Virus record (IMG/VR): IMGVR_UViG_3300009149_000147
Span: 1 to 33,752 of that record
Length of the DNA: 33,752 bases
Reading direction: 5' to 3' (one strand)
Source: a virus
Shown here: piece after piece, positions 18,970-26,641 of the stretch
Layout: every line of letters begins with the position of its first letter
Numbering within the stretch: position 1 is the first letter of the stretch
The notes under the pieces: model-generated
What the model was told of the DNA's origin: nothing
The model's input: only the letters and a program-made list of their open reading frames with translations
The model's database searches: none
Program-made: the position numbers and the translations under genes

Positions 18970-19143
18970 TTACTTATTAGTTTTGGTTTCCTCAACGTGT
19001 TTTTGGATTAAATATTTACGGACATAAGTTGGCATATTCATAAACTCAGAGTATTGAGTTCTGAATAATCTAGAAAAATAATAAAACTCGTCTAATAAAA
19101 TAGCTTTATACTGATAAGAAAGGCCGAAAAAATTCCACCCCAA
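18970..19143 (-). CDS. Small tail-assembly protein overlapping the gp26-like gene (possible +1 frameshift product)
   Basis: A 57-residue frame, too short for a long-ORF list, runs from a TTG at 19143 to TAA at 18970. It overlaps the last 38 bases of the gp26-like gene in the +1 frame. The sequence reads GWNFFGLSYQYKAILLDEF, then YSEFMNMPTYVRKYLIQKHVEE; the 'MP-x-x-xRK-x-xI' helix resembles the small chaperone genes that accompany gp26-family proteins in other T4-like phages. Two TAG codons lie just upstream in this frame, so the only ordinary start is TTG. Alternatively ribosomes reach it from the gp26-like gene by a +1 slip at TTT TTT CGG C (19124-19132). It sits between the chaperone and the tape measure, as G/GT-type pairs do. 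I judge it real; how it is initiated is open. Confidence 0.7.
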   Translation of the reverse strand: MGWNFFGLSYQYKAILLDEFYYFSRLFRTQYSEFMNMPTYVRKYLIQKHVEETKTNK

Positions 19144-19876
19144 AAGTGATATCTACTACCACTTTTTCTCCTGACGGGGCTATAACTTCTTTTGATAGAT
19201 CTAATCTTGGTTCGTTATCAATTAAAAATCTTCTAATGTGTTTAGAGTCCGCAATAGGCATTTGTTCGACAAACATAGCAATTTTACTTTTGTCTTCATC
19301 ACCATCAATAGATACAATATTTTTTATCAACCTGGTTGTGATAATCGGTGCAGTTCTTTCTGAGGGATACGATTTAACAATTCTATCAACCTCTATTTTA
19401 TCACTCATACTTAATAACTTCAAAAGAACTTTCTTTTTTGATACAGGAAGTGTGGTTTCAAAAAATCCGTCTTCATTTGGTTCTACTTCTATTTTTTTAT
19501 AATTTAATTCGTCAAGTAAGATAGTCGATGTAAATCTCTCATCGGTTTGTGGATCAATTTGTGTAACTTTATACTCGGGACCAAAAGATGTATTACGTAA
19601 AAATAATAGAATGGCCTCAATATCACCATCTAAAAGTTCTTCAGGTCTTAAATCTCTTTCATAAATTTTGTTTCTTAATAAAGGTAATATAATACCCTCA
19701 TTAACATTTTTTCTAAAATCAACCTCAGCTAAAATATTTTCATCAACGGCGGTCAAGTAACCAACTTTAATAGATTTCTTTTTAGACTTGTAAAACTTAC
19801 CTTGTGTTGGTAATTGAATTACGTCATGTGGTAGGTTGAATTCCGCTTGTCCTGCTGTATATATATCTTGTTCCAT
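19106..19876 (-). CDS. T4 gp26-family baseplate hub/assembly protein
   Basis: A 256-residue protein resembling the T4_baseplate family (T4 gp26, 208 aa). Near the N-terminus it has the signature IQLPTQGKFYKSKKKSIKVG, then YLTAVDENILAE, matching the family pattern 'LPS-x-G-x-x-Y' followed by 'LTaxDE-x-iL'. The C-terminal part holds LLKLLSMSDKIEVDRIV and ends VEFFRPFLSV, comparable to the aromatic 'FF-x-P' ends of relatives. In T4, gp26 is needed for hub assembly. The gene lies directly before the tape measure, the place of tail-assembly chaperones in many phages. Its tail overlaps a 57-residue +1 frame that may be a frameshift extension. No exact TATTTATA box precedes it; it follows the tube terminator by 25 bases. 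Confidence 0.8.
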   Translation of the reverse strand: MEQDIYTAGQAEFNLPHDVIQLPTQGKFYKSKKKSIKVGYLTAVDENILAEVDFRKNVNEGIILPLLRNKIYERDLRPEELLDGDIEAILLFLRNTSFGPEYKVTQIDPQTDERFTSTILLDELNYKKIEVEPNEDGFFETTLPVSKKKVLLKLLSMSDKIEVDRIVKSYPSERTAPIITTRLIKNIVSIDGDEDKSKIAMFVEQMPIADSKHIRRFLIDNEPRLDLSKEVIAPSGEKVVVDITFGVEFFRPFLSV

Positions 19877-19900
19877 AAACTATCTTTTATAATTAAAAAT

Positions 19901-19933
19901 AAAAAAAGACCGTAACTAGTAAAGTATACGGTC
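19901..19933 (-). terminator. Rho-independent terminator after the tail tube gene
   Basis: On the minus strand GACCGTA pairs with TACGGTC, extended by ACT/AGT past a one-base bulge, with a 5-base loop, and is followed by seven T residues. It lies about 26 bases after the tail tube stop, so tube mRNA can be made in excess of the genes that follow, as its copy number requires. Confidence 0.9.
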
Positions 19934-19958
19934 TAATATAATTTGTATGTAATTTTTC

Positions 19959-20447
19959 TTAGTAAACCAAAATACAACGGTCCATTCTCATGTTTGTTGA
20001 TATTTTCGCAATACCATCACTTGAATAAGATAAAGATCCTCCATCATATCCTGTTAAGTATGTACCTTCTAAAATCCATTTCTCAACAACAACTCCTGTT
20101 GGATCTAACATCTCAAGGTCAACGTTCTTTTTGTAACCTGCAGCATAACCCATACGTCCTGTAACTGACTCAGCACACAATCTAATCCATTCCATAACCG
20201 CTTGTGAAGCAGAAGGACCAATCGGGTCACGGAAAGTAACAGGAAGTTCTTGCCATGTAAATCTACCTGCAACATATGTTGAGGTGTTTAGGAATTGGAT
20301 CTCTGTTGAACCAATTTGTAGTTTCGGTCTAGAGGTCGTCTCAACGTACCACTCATTAATACCAAGTGATGATGGAAATCTTAAAATCCATCGGTTCTCC
20401 CTTTTAGGTTCGTAAGGGATCGGCATTTTCATTAACAAATCAGCCAT
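19959..20447 (-). CDS. 19: Tail tube protein (gp19)
   Basis: A 162-residue protein, essentially the length of T4 gp19 (163 aa). It starts with a helix-poor leader (MADLLMKMPIPYEPKRENRW) and continues as a beta-rich tube fold: WYVETTSRPKL, then TWQELPVTFRDPIGPSASQAV with the 'P-v-t-f-r-D' strand and following helix VMEWIRLCAES characteristic of the family, and a final strand set ending DRCILVY. It polymerises as stacked hexamers to form the inner tail tube, inside the sheath encoded nearby. It has its own late box 33 bases upstream and its own strong terminator, which fits a highly expressed structural gene. Confidence 0.9.
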   Translation of the reverse strand: MADLLMKMPIPYEPKRENRWILRFPSSLGINEWYVETTSRPKLQIGSTEIQFLNTSTYVAGRFTWQELPVTFRDPIGPSASQAVMEWIRLCAESVTGRMGYAAGYKKNVDLEMLDPTGVVVEKWILEGTYLTGYDGGSLSYSSDGIAKISTNMRMDRCILVY

Positions 20448-20480
20448 ATCTTATTTTTTTCTTTTGTCTTTTATTTTTAT

Positions 20481-20488
20481 TATAAATA
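20481..20488 (-). promoter_or_regulatory. Candidate late promoter box TATTTATA before tail tube
   Basis: TATTTATA on the minus strand ends 33 bases before the ATG at 20447, in the context CACTATTTATAATAAAAAT. The 111-base gap between the HAD gene and the tube gene otherwise holds only a weak 7-bp AT hairpin without a T run. Confidence 0.5.
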
Positions 20489-20558
20489 GTGTGAAATAAA
20501 AAATTTTCTATTTACTTCAAATATTTTTCAAGTTATACATTTACTAGGCTAAACTAAA

Positions 20559-21386
20559 TCAATATTTAGTCTTCTTTCCTCCTCCTGTATGATATATTTC
20601 TAATCCAGTTTTATCATCAAAATGTTTCTTCATTGCTTGCACATTTCTTAAATCATCATCTGAAAAACCAATATAAGGAACAAAATAATTACTTATCTTA
20701 TTTTTCATAAACGCTTTTTCCTGTAAACGTCTTGAAAGGTTATTAACATATGTCATAAATTCTTTCATTGCATCAACTTTAAGTTGTTCAGGGTTGGCAG
20801 CTGATCCTTGTCCGAAACTTACAGGGTGATAACGGTTCATATCTAAATAAGATCTTAAAAGTTCTTCATCAGATAAATCATCTTCATCAGCTAATTCTCT
20901 ATATTTTTTTAGATTTTTAATTAATTCTTTTTGGTTTAGACCGTGTTTGTTTTTCTTAATTAGGTTATAAACCGCATTTTTAAGAACTGAAGGAGTGTGT
21001 CCCCTTGCTGTGATGATCGAAAAAACAGATCCATTATTGACCGCCTCAACAAAATCGTCCCAAGCAGGTCCTGTAGGTGCTTTCATAGCATCTTTTAAAA
21101 AACCTTCATCACCTGGTACATTAAAATCTCTAAACGGGTTTTCATCAAAACCTACTATGGTGTGTCCCTCATATTCGAAAGGTTCTTTACCGATTTCAGT
21201 TCTGTATTCCGCAAAATCTTCTGTTGACATACCAACAACCTTACCTTTATCATCTTTGGTATAGATCTTTGTTGGCATATACATTAGGTTATCATCCCAG
21301 TCAAAAGCATAATACTTCATCGTAGGTTTCATTTGATCGTGAATGATCTCTGAAATAATCTGTTTGACAACTTTTTTGTAATTCAT
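20559..21386 (-). CDS. HAD-superfamily phosphatase between sheath and tube genes
   Basis: A 275-residue protein from the ATG at 21386; a GTG five codons earlier (21401) is also open but would fall on the promoter box. HAD motifs are in order: motif I DWDDN with Asp29 and Asp31 (nucleophile and general acid/base), motif II IITARG with Thr126, a plausible motif III lysine at Lys203, and motif IV GFSDDD with Asp243-Asp245. The long stretch between motifs I and II suggests a cap. The substrate is unknown; phage HAD proteins include 3'-phosphatases and nucleotide phosphatases. A 22-residue leader precedes the core and contains QIISEI, similar to IxE prohead-protease sites. The position between two tail structural genes is odd for an enzyme. 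It has its own TATTTATA box. Confidence 0.8.
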   Translation of the reverse strand: MNYKKVVKQIISEIIHDQMKPTMKYYAFDWDDNLMYMPTKIYTKDDKGKVVGMSTEDFAEYRTEIGKEPFEYEGHTIVGFDENPFRDFNVPGDEGFLKDAMKAPTGPAWDDFVEAVNNGSVFSIITARGHTPSVLKNAVYNLIKKNKHGLNQKELIKNLKKYRELADEDDLSDEELLRSYLDMNRYHPVSFGQGSAANPEQLKVDAMKEFMTYVNNLSRRLQEKAFMKNKISNYFVPYIGFSDDDLRNVQAMKKHFDDKTGLEIYHTGGGKKTKY

Positions 21387-21401
21387 ATAAATAAATATCA
21401 C

Positions 21402-21409
21402 TATAAATA
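21402..21409 (-). promoter_or_regulatory. Candidate late promoter box TATTTATA
   Basis: TATTTATA on the minus strand ends 15 bases before the ATG at 21386. It directly continues the T run of the sheath terminator, so stop and restart signals are fused. Confidence 0.5.
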
Positions 21410-21438
21410 AAAAAGGGGAAACTTTCGTCTCCCCTTTT
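21409..21438 (-). terminator. Strong terminator after the tail sheath gene
   Basis: On the minus strand AAAAGGGGAGAC pairs with GTTTCCCCTTTT (12 bp, one G-T pair) around a GAAA tetraloop, then six T residues. It lies about 20 bases past the sheath stop. The A run on the other side means it could also stop plus-strand transcription. Confidence 0.92.
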
Positions 21439-21457
21439 CATATGAATATAAACCAAC

Positions 21458-24400
21458 TTATATATTCTCAAACGATGCTCCTGTCGGAGTAATGTAGAAT
21501 GTGATGTCGATGAATTCAAGTGACCTTGTAGGTTTGATGTAAATCTTACCTGTCAATTGGTTTCTGTCAATATCCTCAGGATCTGACGAAACTGTCACAC
21601 GGAAGTCAAATATACCACGATCTCTTCTGATCGCATCTAAGATTGGGTTAACCGCATTTAAGAAGTCTTGTCTAACTTGTGCGTCGTTTTGTTCAAACAA
21701 TAGTCTTACAGATACTGCTGAAATCAATTTACGAGTTTGTAATAACAATCTTCTTACGTTGATTCTGTCAAGAGCAGACTCTCTAACTTGTAGAGTTTTG
21801 TTACCCCAAATTACCGTACCTACATCTGAGAAGGTTGCAATTGGGTTAATTCTACCTACATAAAGAATGTCTCTATCTTCTTGAGTCAACTTCTTACGAG
21901 CTTTAACACAGTTAACAATACCACGAGTGTAACCAGCCGCTGCGAACCATGGGAACGCAATGTTATCTGTCAACGCCAAGTTTCTTGTTACCTCAGCCGT
22001 CGGTGGGATATAGATTTGAGTATTGTTTACACTATCTCTTGTTAATACCCATGGGTAATAAGTTGCCGTGTAGTTAGAGTCAATTCCTGTATTTTCTAAG
22101 TTATCAACCGCTTCAGTTGGGTAGATTAAGAAATCTTGACCATTTAAGTTAGGAACATACATATCCACGTCAGGTGTTGTACACACGTAAAGTGAATCCG
22201 CTCTGTTAAACTCGATCATCTCAACCGCCGCTTCTACAAGGTTACTGTTATTTACATAATCAATACCAGGTGTAACAAATACGTTGATGTTTGTTGCTTC
22301 AGGGTTTGCAAATGTTTGTTGACCTAACAAGTATGCGTAGTAGTCAGAGTTCGCAAAGTTTTGAGTTCCGTCACCAAGAGAAATCTCTTTGAATGCTCCC
22401 CATCCTGTGGCGTTAGGGTATCTTGTAGAAGGACAAGCCCCTCTTAAGAATCCACTTCTACCAATTTGGAATTGATCTGTATTTGTTCTAAACTCTCTAT
22501 AGATGTCCCAACCATCGAAACCACCTTGTACTAAGAATGTGAACTTACGAGCGAACAATCTGTAGTAAGCATTTGTTGGTGATTCAGGATCTGTAATGAA
22601 CGGTGAGTTTCCACAGATAAATCTTGGGTCTCCCGATGTTGAGAACTCAGGACCGATTGTTAGACCACTTGCATTTACATCCATGTGGAAACCAGCAGAT
22701 CTGTAATTAAATGGTAAACCATCGATATCACAAGAGTTGATTGGATTTCTCTTACCAACATATTCGAAGTAAGCAGGGTCCCAACCTAAACTATTGGATA
22801 TACCTAAGTAAGTTCTTCTTACATTATCTCCTGGGCTAACCAAAGCGTTATCATTACCTGAAGATAAACCAAACGGTGGGTTGTAAATAACTTCACCAGG
22901 GAAGTCATACTTACCTTTGATAATCGGGAATGGTGAACTAGCACCTGCATAATTTCTAAAGTTGAATCCGTTGAATCCGCAAGGTAAAGCATCTATCGGT
23001 GCATCCTCACTCATTTCAACCATTACATACTTAGAGTTTAACAAGTATTCTCCGTCTAATGTACCAATTTTGTTACCGATAAAGTTGTTTTGTCCTGGAT
23101 CCATAGTACAGTTTGTAAATTTCTCAAGTACTACAGGATTTGCATCTGTATCAAAATAATCACGGATCAATACGTCAAACGTTAAATTGTTGTATGTTTG
23201 ATTGATAATTGAAACTTTAATTAATGTGTTTGCTCCGTCACCATCAGAAACTGTGTAGAATCTAAACAAGTCATAAACTTTGTTACCTCTTAATTCAGAA
23301 ACAACGTATGGTGATGCTGGTGTTTGCCATTTGTCTAAGTACCAACCAATTGAGTCAGGATCTCCGCTTTGTGCTGAGTCTAAAGCAATTAGGTTAGGGT
23401 TAAGACCTTTGATATAACCTTTTCTCCAAGAGTAGTTCAAGAATGATTGGAATACTTCCTCAGCAAAAACAGGAACCTCGATTCGTGGTTTTTGGAAGTT
23501 AGTAATACCAAATACTTTAGTGAAATATTCGGGATCGTTTTGTGTAAGTGACGTCTCAAAGTTGTAAGCCGTACCGAACTTATCAACCACATTTACTGCG
23601 AATGTTAAATAAGGGTTTTTAAGAACTCCAGCGTATTGACCTGTCATATCTAAAGTCACATCTGATGTCCCTGTTACTGAGTAAGTTGGGTTAGTATCAG
23701 TTGTGTAAGTAGAAATACCTCTTGATCTTAAAGTACCAACAACAACATTATCATAATCAACATAAGAAGTACCTGTGTAATAGTAGATCTTACCAACGAT
23801 AGTATCTGAATAACAGTCGATGTTAACTGGTGTAGGAGTTGGTGTGGGTGATGTGAAAGGTGATGGTGTAATACAAGGATTTACAAATGAAGGTGTAGGA
23901 GTTGGTGATGCCGTAACCCCTGGTGTTGGTGTAGGGTTAGGGAAGTAAGCTGTCAATCCTGATACATAAGTAAAGAATGAGAAACCTGAATAATTTGTAT
24001 TACCATTATTGTTAAATAATGCGTAGTACCAAGAGTCATTAAATGCTGAATTCAAATCAGTATCGTCGAAAGAAACTGAAGGAACCTCAAATACGTTAGT
24101 TTCAGCACTAAATCCTGAACCACTTAATACATCATAATCGTCAGTCGCAATAGAACCGAAGTAAGCGATTTGTTCGTCTTCTGCGGTATATGGGTTAGTA
24201 CTTGTAATTACGTTAAATACTAAGTTTTGGATTTGGTCGTTAAGAGTTGAGGTGTCACCATTAAACTCTTCATATTGAGATAATAATAGATCCTCGATTT
24301 CTGACGGGAATGAAGTTAAATACTCGATTGTTCCTGAGTCATTTGTACAACCTGTAAATTGTACCGTAAATGTTAATTCTTTTGGTGTTACACAAGTAGT

Positions 24401-24808
24401 TACACAAGTTGTAAAATCTGTTACAGAACTCAAACACCATACATCGATAGTGGTTGGGTCTACGTTTGCAACCGTTGTGATTGACCAAGATGGTCCTGCA
24501 TCATACCCTGATAGACCAAGAATTCTAGTTACAAACAATTGGTTAGATTGTTGTAAATATGCTTTTGCGATATACGCGGCTTCGTACTTTGGAATCTGTG
24601 TATTAACAAATTTTTCAGGTGAAGTTCCCCCAAATACGGTTTGGAATTCATTAAAACTTGTAATAAAGATTGGTTCAAAAGCCGGTCCTATCAGAGTCTC
24701 TCCAGCAATACCCAAAGTTGTTACCCCAACACTTTGTGCTACAAAGCTTAAGTCAACCTCTGAAGTATAGACACCTGGTGAAACAAAAACCTTACTGTTT
24801 GTTGCCAT
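21458..24808 (-). CDS. 18: Tail sheath protein (gp18), enlarged
   Basis: A 1116-residue contractile sheath subunit. The ATG at 24808 (MATNSKVFVSPGVYTSEVD) is chosen over one 16 codons upstream because the 'SPGVY-x-x-E' start is the family norm and the late box lies before it. The N-terminal domain includes IAGETLIGPAFEP and FGGTSPEKF. The C-terminal domain is typical: GIVNCVKARKKLTQEDRDILY, INPIATFSDVGTVIWGNKTL, RRLLLQTRKLISAVS, and a closing LEFIDITFYITPTGASFENI. T4 gp18 has 659 residues, so about 450 extra residues sit in the middle, including a Pro/Thr-rich linker at residues about 288-328 with PTPTP repeats. These extra parts probably face outward on the tail surface. A strong terminator follows, matching a high-copy protein. 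Confidence 0.93.
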   Translation of the reverse strand: MATNSKVFVSPGVYTSEVDLSFVAQSVGVTTLGIAGETLIGPAFEPIFITSFNEFQTVFGGTSPEKFVNTQIPKYEAAYIAKAYLQQSNQLFVTRILGLSGYDAGPSWSITTVANVDPTTIDVWCLSSVTDFTTCVTTCVTPKELTFTVQFTGCTNDSGTIEYLTSFPSEIEDLLLSQYEEFNGDTSTLNDQIQNLVFNVITSTNPYTAEDEQIAYFGSIATDDYDVLSGSGFSAETNVFEVPSVSFDDTDLNSAFNDSWYYALFNNNGNTNYSGFSFFTYVSGLTAYFPNPTPTPGVTASPTPTPSFVNPCITPSPFTSPTPTPTPVNIDCYSDTIVGKIYYYTGTSYVDYDNVVVGTLRSRGISTYTTDTNPTYSVTGTSDVTLDMTGQYAGVLKNPYLTFAVNVVDKFGTAYNFETSLTQNDPEYFTKVFGITNFQKPRIEVPVFAEEVFQSFLNYSWRKGYIKGLNPNLIALDSAQSGDPDSIGWYLDKWQTPASPYVVSELRGNKVYDLFRFYTVSDGDGANTLIKVSIINQTYNNLTFDVLIRDYFDTDANPVVLEKFTNCTMDPGQNNFIGNKIGTLDGEYLLNSKYVMVEMSEDAPIDALPCGFNGFNFRNYAGASSPFPIIKGKYDFPGEVIYNPPFGLSSGNDNALVSPGDNVRRTYLGISNSLGWDPAYFEYVGKRNPINSCDIDGLPFNYRSAGFHMDVNASGLTIGPEFSTSGDPRFICGNSPFITDPESPTNAYYRLFARKFTFLVQGGFDGWDIYREFRTNTDQFQIGRSGFLRGACPSTRYPNATGWGAFKEISLGDGTQNFANSDYYAYLLGQQTFANPEATNINVFVTPGIDYVNNSNLVEAAVEMIEFNRADSLYVCTTPDVDMYVPNLNGQDFLIYPTEAVDNLENTGIDSNYTATYYPWVLTRDSVNNTQIYIPPTAEVTRNLALTDNIAFPWFAAAGYTRGIVNCVKARKKLTQEDRDILYVGRINPIATFSDVGTVIWGNKTLQVRESALDRINVRRLLLQTRKLISAVSVRLLFEQNDAQVRQDFLNAVNPILDAIRRDRGIFDFRVTVSSDPEDIDRNQLTGKIYIKPTRSLEFIDITFYITPTGASFENI
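23829..23907 (-). repeat. Short direct repeat coding for PTPTP linker in the sheath
   Basis: The 16-base sequence GGTGTAGGAGTTGGTG (plus-strand reading) occurs at 23829-23844 and 23892-23907, with looser GGTG units between and around. It encodes the Pro-Thr repeats of the sheath insertion and may expand or shrink by slippage. Confidence 0.7.
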
Positions 24809-24840
24809 ACTAAAAATTTCTTTTAATTTATTTATTTTCC

Positions 24841-24848
24841 TATAAATA
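24841..24848 (-). promoter_or_regulatory. 18: Candidate late promoter box TATTTATA before tail sheath
   Basis: TATTTATA on the minus strand ends 32 bases before the sheath ATG at 24808, in the context AGTATTTATAGGAAAAT. It lies 36 bases from a box of the same sequence reading the opposite way, so the region is a divergent promoter. Confidence 0.55.
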
Positions 24849-24884
24849 CTTCTCAAAACACGAAAAACTTTACATTATAGAAAG

Positions 24885-24892
24885 TATTTATA
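24885..24892 (+). promoter_or_regulatory. Candidate late promoter box TATTTATA before the regulator gene
   Basis: TATTTATA on the plus strand ends 37 bases before the ATG at 24930, in the context AAAGTATTTATATTTTGG. It reads away from the sheath box. Confidence 0.4.
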
Positions 24893-24907
24893 TTTTGGTA
24901 AGATTTT

Positions 24908-24926
24908 ATTCTGCCTTAATTCTGCC
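24908..24926 (+). repeat. Direct repeat ATTCTGCC x2, possible operator
   Basis: ATTCTGCC occurs at 24908-24915 and 24919-24926, start points 11 bases apart, about one helical turn. It ends three bases before the start of a ribbon-helix-helix gene. Such spacing suits dimers binding side by side on one DNA face, so autoregulation is a reasonable guess. Confidence 0.45.
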
Positions 24927-24929
24927 CCT

Positions 24930-25100
24930 ATGTCTAACGATAATAAAAAGATAAAAAACCTTAAGATTGACATCGAAGTTCACGGTGTCTTAAAGAAATA
25001 TTGCGATAAACGTGGTATTAAAATGTATAGGTTTTTAGAGAATCTAATTATGGAAAAATGTCAAGAAAAAAAGGACATTTACGGGGAACCGTTAAAGTAA
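24930..25100 (+). CDS. Small ribbon-helix-helix (Arc/MetJ-like) DNA-binding protein
   Basis: A 56-residue plus-strand gene, too short for a long-ORF list, flanked by minus-strand tail genes. The layout fits ribbon-helix-helix repressors: a basic leader (KKIKN), a short strand LKIDIEV, helix A from HGVLKKYCDKRG, a turn, and helix B IKMYRFLENLIMEKCQE, matching the common pattern 'V-x-x-E-V-x-x-x-L-K-x-Y-x-x-x-x-G-I-x-M-x-x-F-x-E-x-L-I'. Members form dimers that insert the paired strand into the major groove. It begins three bases after a direct repeat and shares a divergent promoter region with the sheath gene, so it could control itself, the sheath or both. Its 3' end overlaps the convergent gp15-like gene by 9 bases. 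Confidence 0.72.
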   Translation: MSNDNKKIKNLKIDIEVHGVLKKYCDKRGIKMYRFLENLIMEKCQEKKDIYGEPLK

Positions 25101-26129
25101 TTTTTGTGAAAAAGAAAGAGATGATTCTGTAGACTCATCAATTTTAACAATATCAATTCTTAAATTATCATCAGTATTGATTTGTATTTCTGTAACATCA
25201 TCACCATAATAATTGTCATTAATATAAACAGAGTAAGACTCAACGTTTGGTGACTGCTCAAAATAGAGATTACAAGTATAACTAAAGAAGTACTCTTGAG
25301 TTAACTCTCCTATTGGGTAATTTAGAGTGATTGTTTCTAATTGAACTGGTTCTTGTCTTTTTTGTGGTCGTTTTACAGGTCGTTGATCCACTTCATACAT
25401 CTGAAAAGTTCGTGAGATTGCGGGACTAACCTCAAATTCATTTTCGTCCATTAAGAATCCCATCATGGTAAACTCATATTTCTGAATATAATATTTTCGT
25501 TTTTCCAAATCTAAAGAAGACTCGTCAGTAAACCCATCATTAATAATCGGAATGTAATGACCTTTAATGACTTGGTATGCTTGTCTTGAAGCGAAGGTTT
25601 CCATAACTCTTTGGTTAAGAGTATTTGCTTCCCTCATTCTATTACAAATAATTGCAACGGTATATTTCAAATCAATTGGAACTGGTTGAGGGATTTTATA
25701 AATGTCGGCACCAACTCTATTACCATCCCACGTTGGGACTTCCATATAATAATACATTCGTCTATTAGGAATGTTATACATTACAGCGGGGTTGTTTCCA
25801 TATTTAACTTCAGGATTTCTAATTACCGTAATAAATGGGGGTTCGACATTCTTGTCAATATTTTGAAAGTCCCAAGTTTCAACAAACTGAGACCAGTTTT
25901 GAGTTGTTATTAAGATATCAACTACAGGAATTTTCTTACCCTCAGAAGTTATACTAAACTTTTCTTTAACAAAATCTAAGAACCCACCATCAAGATCGGC
26001 ATGAAGTAATGACTTAGGTAGGTAAGTTCCATCCTTAGTAATCATATCCTTTATCTGTTCCCTTCTCGGTAAAAGAGTTTTGGGATACGTTAAAGGTAAT
26101 GTTGGTTTAACTTGTTTTGGTAATGCCAT
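25092..26129 (-). CDS. gp15-like tail completion / sheath stabiliser protein
   Basis: A 345-residue protein. The N-terminal third includes LTYPKTLLPRREQIKDMI and PVVDILITTQNW. The central part matches the proximal tail protein gp15 pattern: PPFITVIRNPEV, YNIPNRRMYYYMEVPTW, and IPQPVPIDLKYTVAIICNRM followed by a helix TLNQRVMETFASRQ, comparable to T4 gp15 'P-x-x-x-x-YELSI-x-TR-x-x-d-x-x-Q-i-x-E-x-i-l-x-x-F'. The C-terminus has an extra beta-rich piece after residue 255 beyond the T4 length (272 aa). In T4, gp15 caps the tail tube and sheath and joins tail to head. The start overlaps the gp14-like stop (TAATG). Adjacent gp14 and the nearby sheath gene support the call. Confidence 0.62.
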   Translation of the reverse strand: MALPKQVKPTLPLTYPKTLLPRREQIKDMITKDGTYLPKSLLHADLDGGFLDFVKEKFSITSEGKKIPVVDILITTQNWSQFVETWDFQNIDKNVEPPFITVIRNPEVKYGNNPAVMYNIPNRRMYYYMEVPTWDGNRVGADIYKIPQPVPIDLKYTVAIICNRMREANTLNQRVMETFASRQAYQVIKGHYIPIINDGFTDESSLDLEKRKYYIQKYEFTMMGFLMDENEFEVSPAISRTFQMYEVDQRPVKRPQKRQEPVQLETITLNYPIGELTQEYFFSYTCNLYFEQSPNVESYSVYINDNYYGDDVTEIQINTDDNLRIDIVKIDESTESSLSFSQKLL

Positions 26130-26641
26130 TATAATCCTCTAAATTCGTTTGGTCCGACAGGTGCCGCAATTATTGTTCTATAAAAAGGTTTGAACCCTTT
26201 ATAAGTATGTTTTAAATCCGATACCACACGTCCATCATTAACAACCGTATAATACCTAACAAAGTTTTCACTATCATAATATCCTATGTAATCACCAAAA
26301 TCGATATCAATATCAAGATCGTCTAAGGTTTTAATGTAAACTGAAATGGTAATATTTCCAGGTTCGACTTGATCAATACGAGTAGACCCTAGCATTTTGT
26401 TTTCGGGTGATGCGATACCAACATAAGCATTAAACTCAACAGGTGGTAAAAACTTAATGCCATCCTCAACGACCTCACCATAGACATCGTCAGTTTTGAT
26501 TTTATTTTTATCCACTCTGTATAGTACACAAGTGAAGTTCATATCACCTATCAACCACTCTTGACCCATACTTACTTCAAGGTTAAAATCGTTGTCCCCA
26601 AAAAACTTTCCCAATCTACTTACAGGAACACTACTCTTCAT
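26129..26641 (-). CDS. gp14-like neck protein
   Basis: A 170-residue protein with DDVYGEVVEDGIKFLPPVEF, then an all-beta stretch (NITISVYIKTLDDLDIDIDF, GDYIGYYDSENFVRYYTVV). The 'l-Y-G-E' followed by beta-rich domains and a 'GDYI-x-y...y-Y-x-v' strand is what neck/connector proteins of the T4 gp14 type show. T4 gp14 (256 aa) and gp13 form the collar that seals the filled head. This copy is shorter. It is transcribed from a TATTTATC box 15 bases upstream and is coupled to the gp15-like gene by a one-base stop/start overlap. The family assignment is from pattern and neighbourhood rather than a full alignment. Confidence 0.55.
   Translation of the reverse strand: MKSSVPVSRLGKFFGDNDFNLEVSMGQEWLIGDMNFTCVLYRVDKNKIKTDDVYGEVVEDGIKFLPPVEFNAYVGIASPENKMLGSTRIDQVEPGNITISVYIKTLDDLDIDIDFGDYIGYYDSENFVRYYTVVNDGRVVSDLKHTYKGFKPFYRTIIAAPVGPNEFRGL

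Noticed and set aside
20553-20570. Hairpin ACTAAAT-CAAT-ATTTAGT at the end of the HAD gene
   Set aside because: The stem is 7 AT-rich pairs and no T run follows on the minus strand, so it is not a convincing terminator.
21301-21519. Minus-strand open frame of 72 codons across the sheath terminator
   Set aside because: It runs through the terminator hairpin and overlaps two well-supported genes; no family resemblance.
24809-24856. Upstream ATG adding 16 residues to the tail sheath
   Set aside because: The extension would include the promoter box itself, and sheath proteins normally begin with the SPGVY segment just after the chosen ATG.
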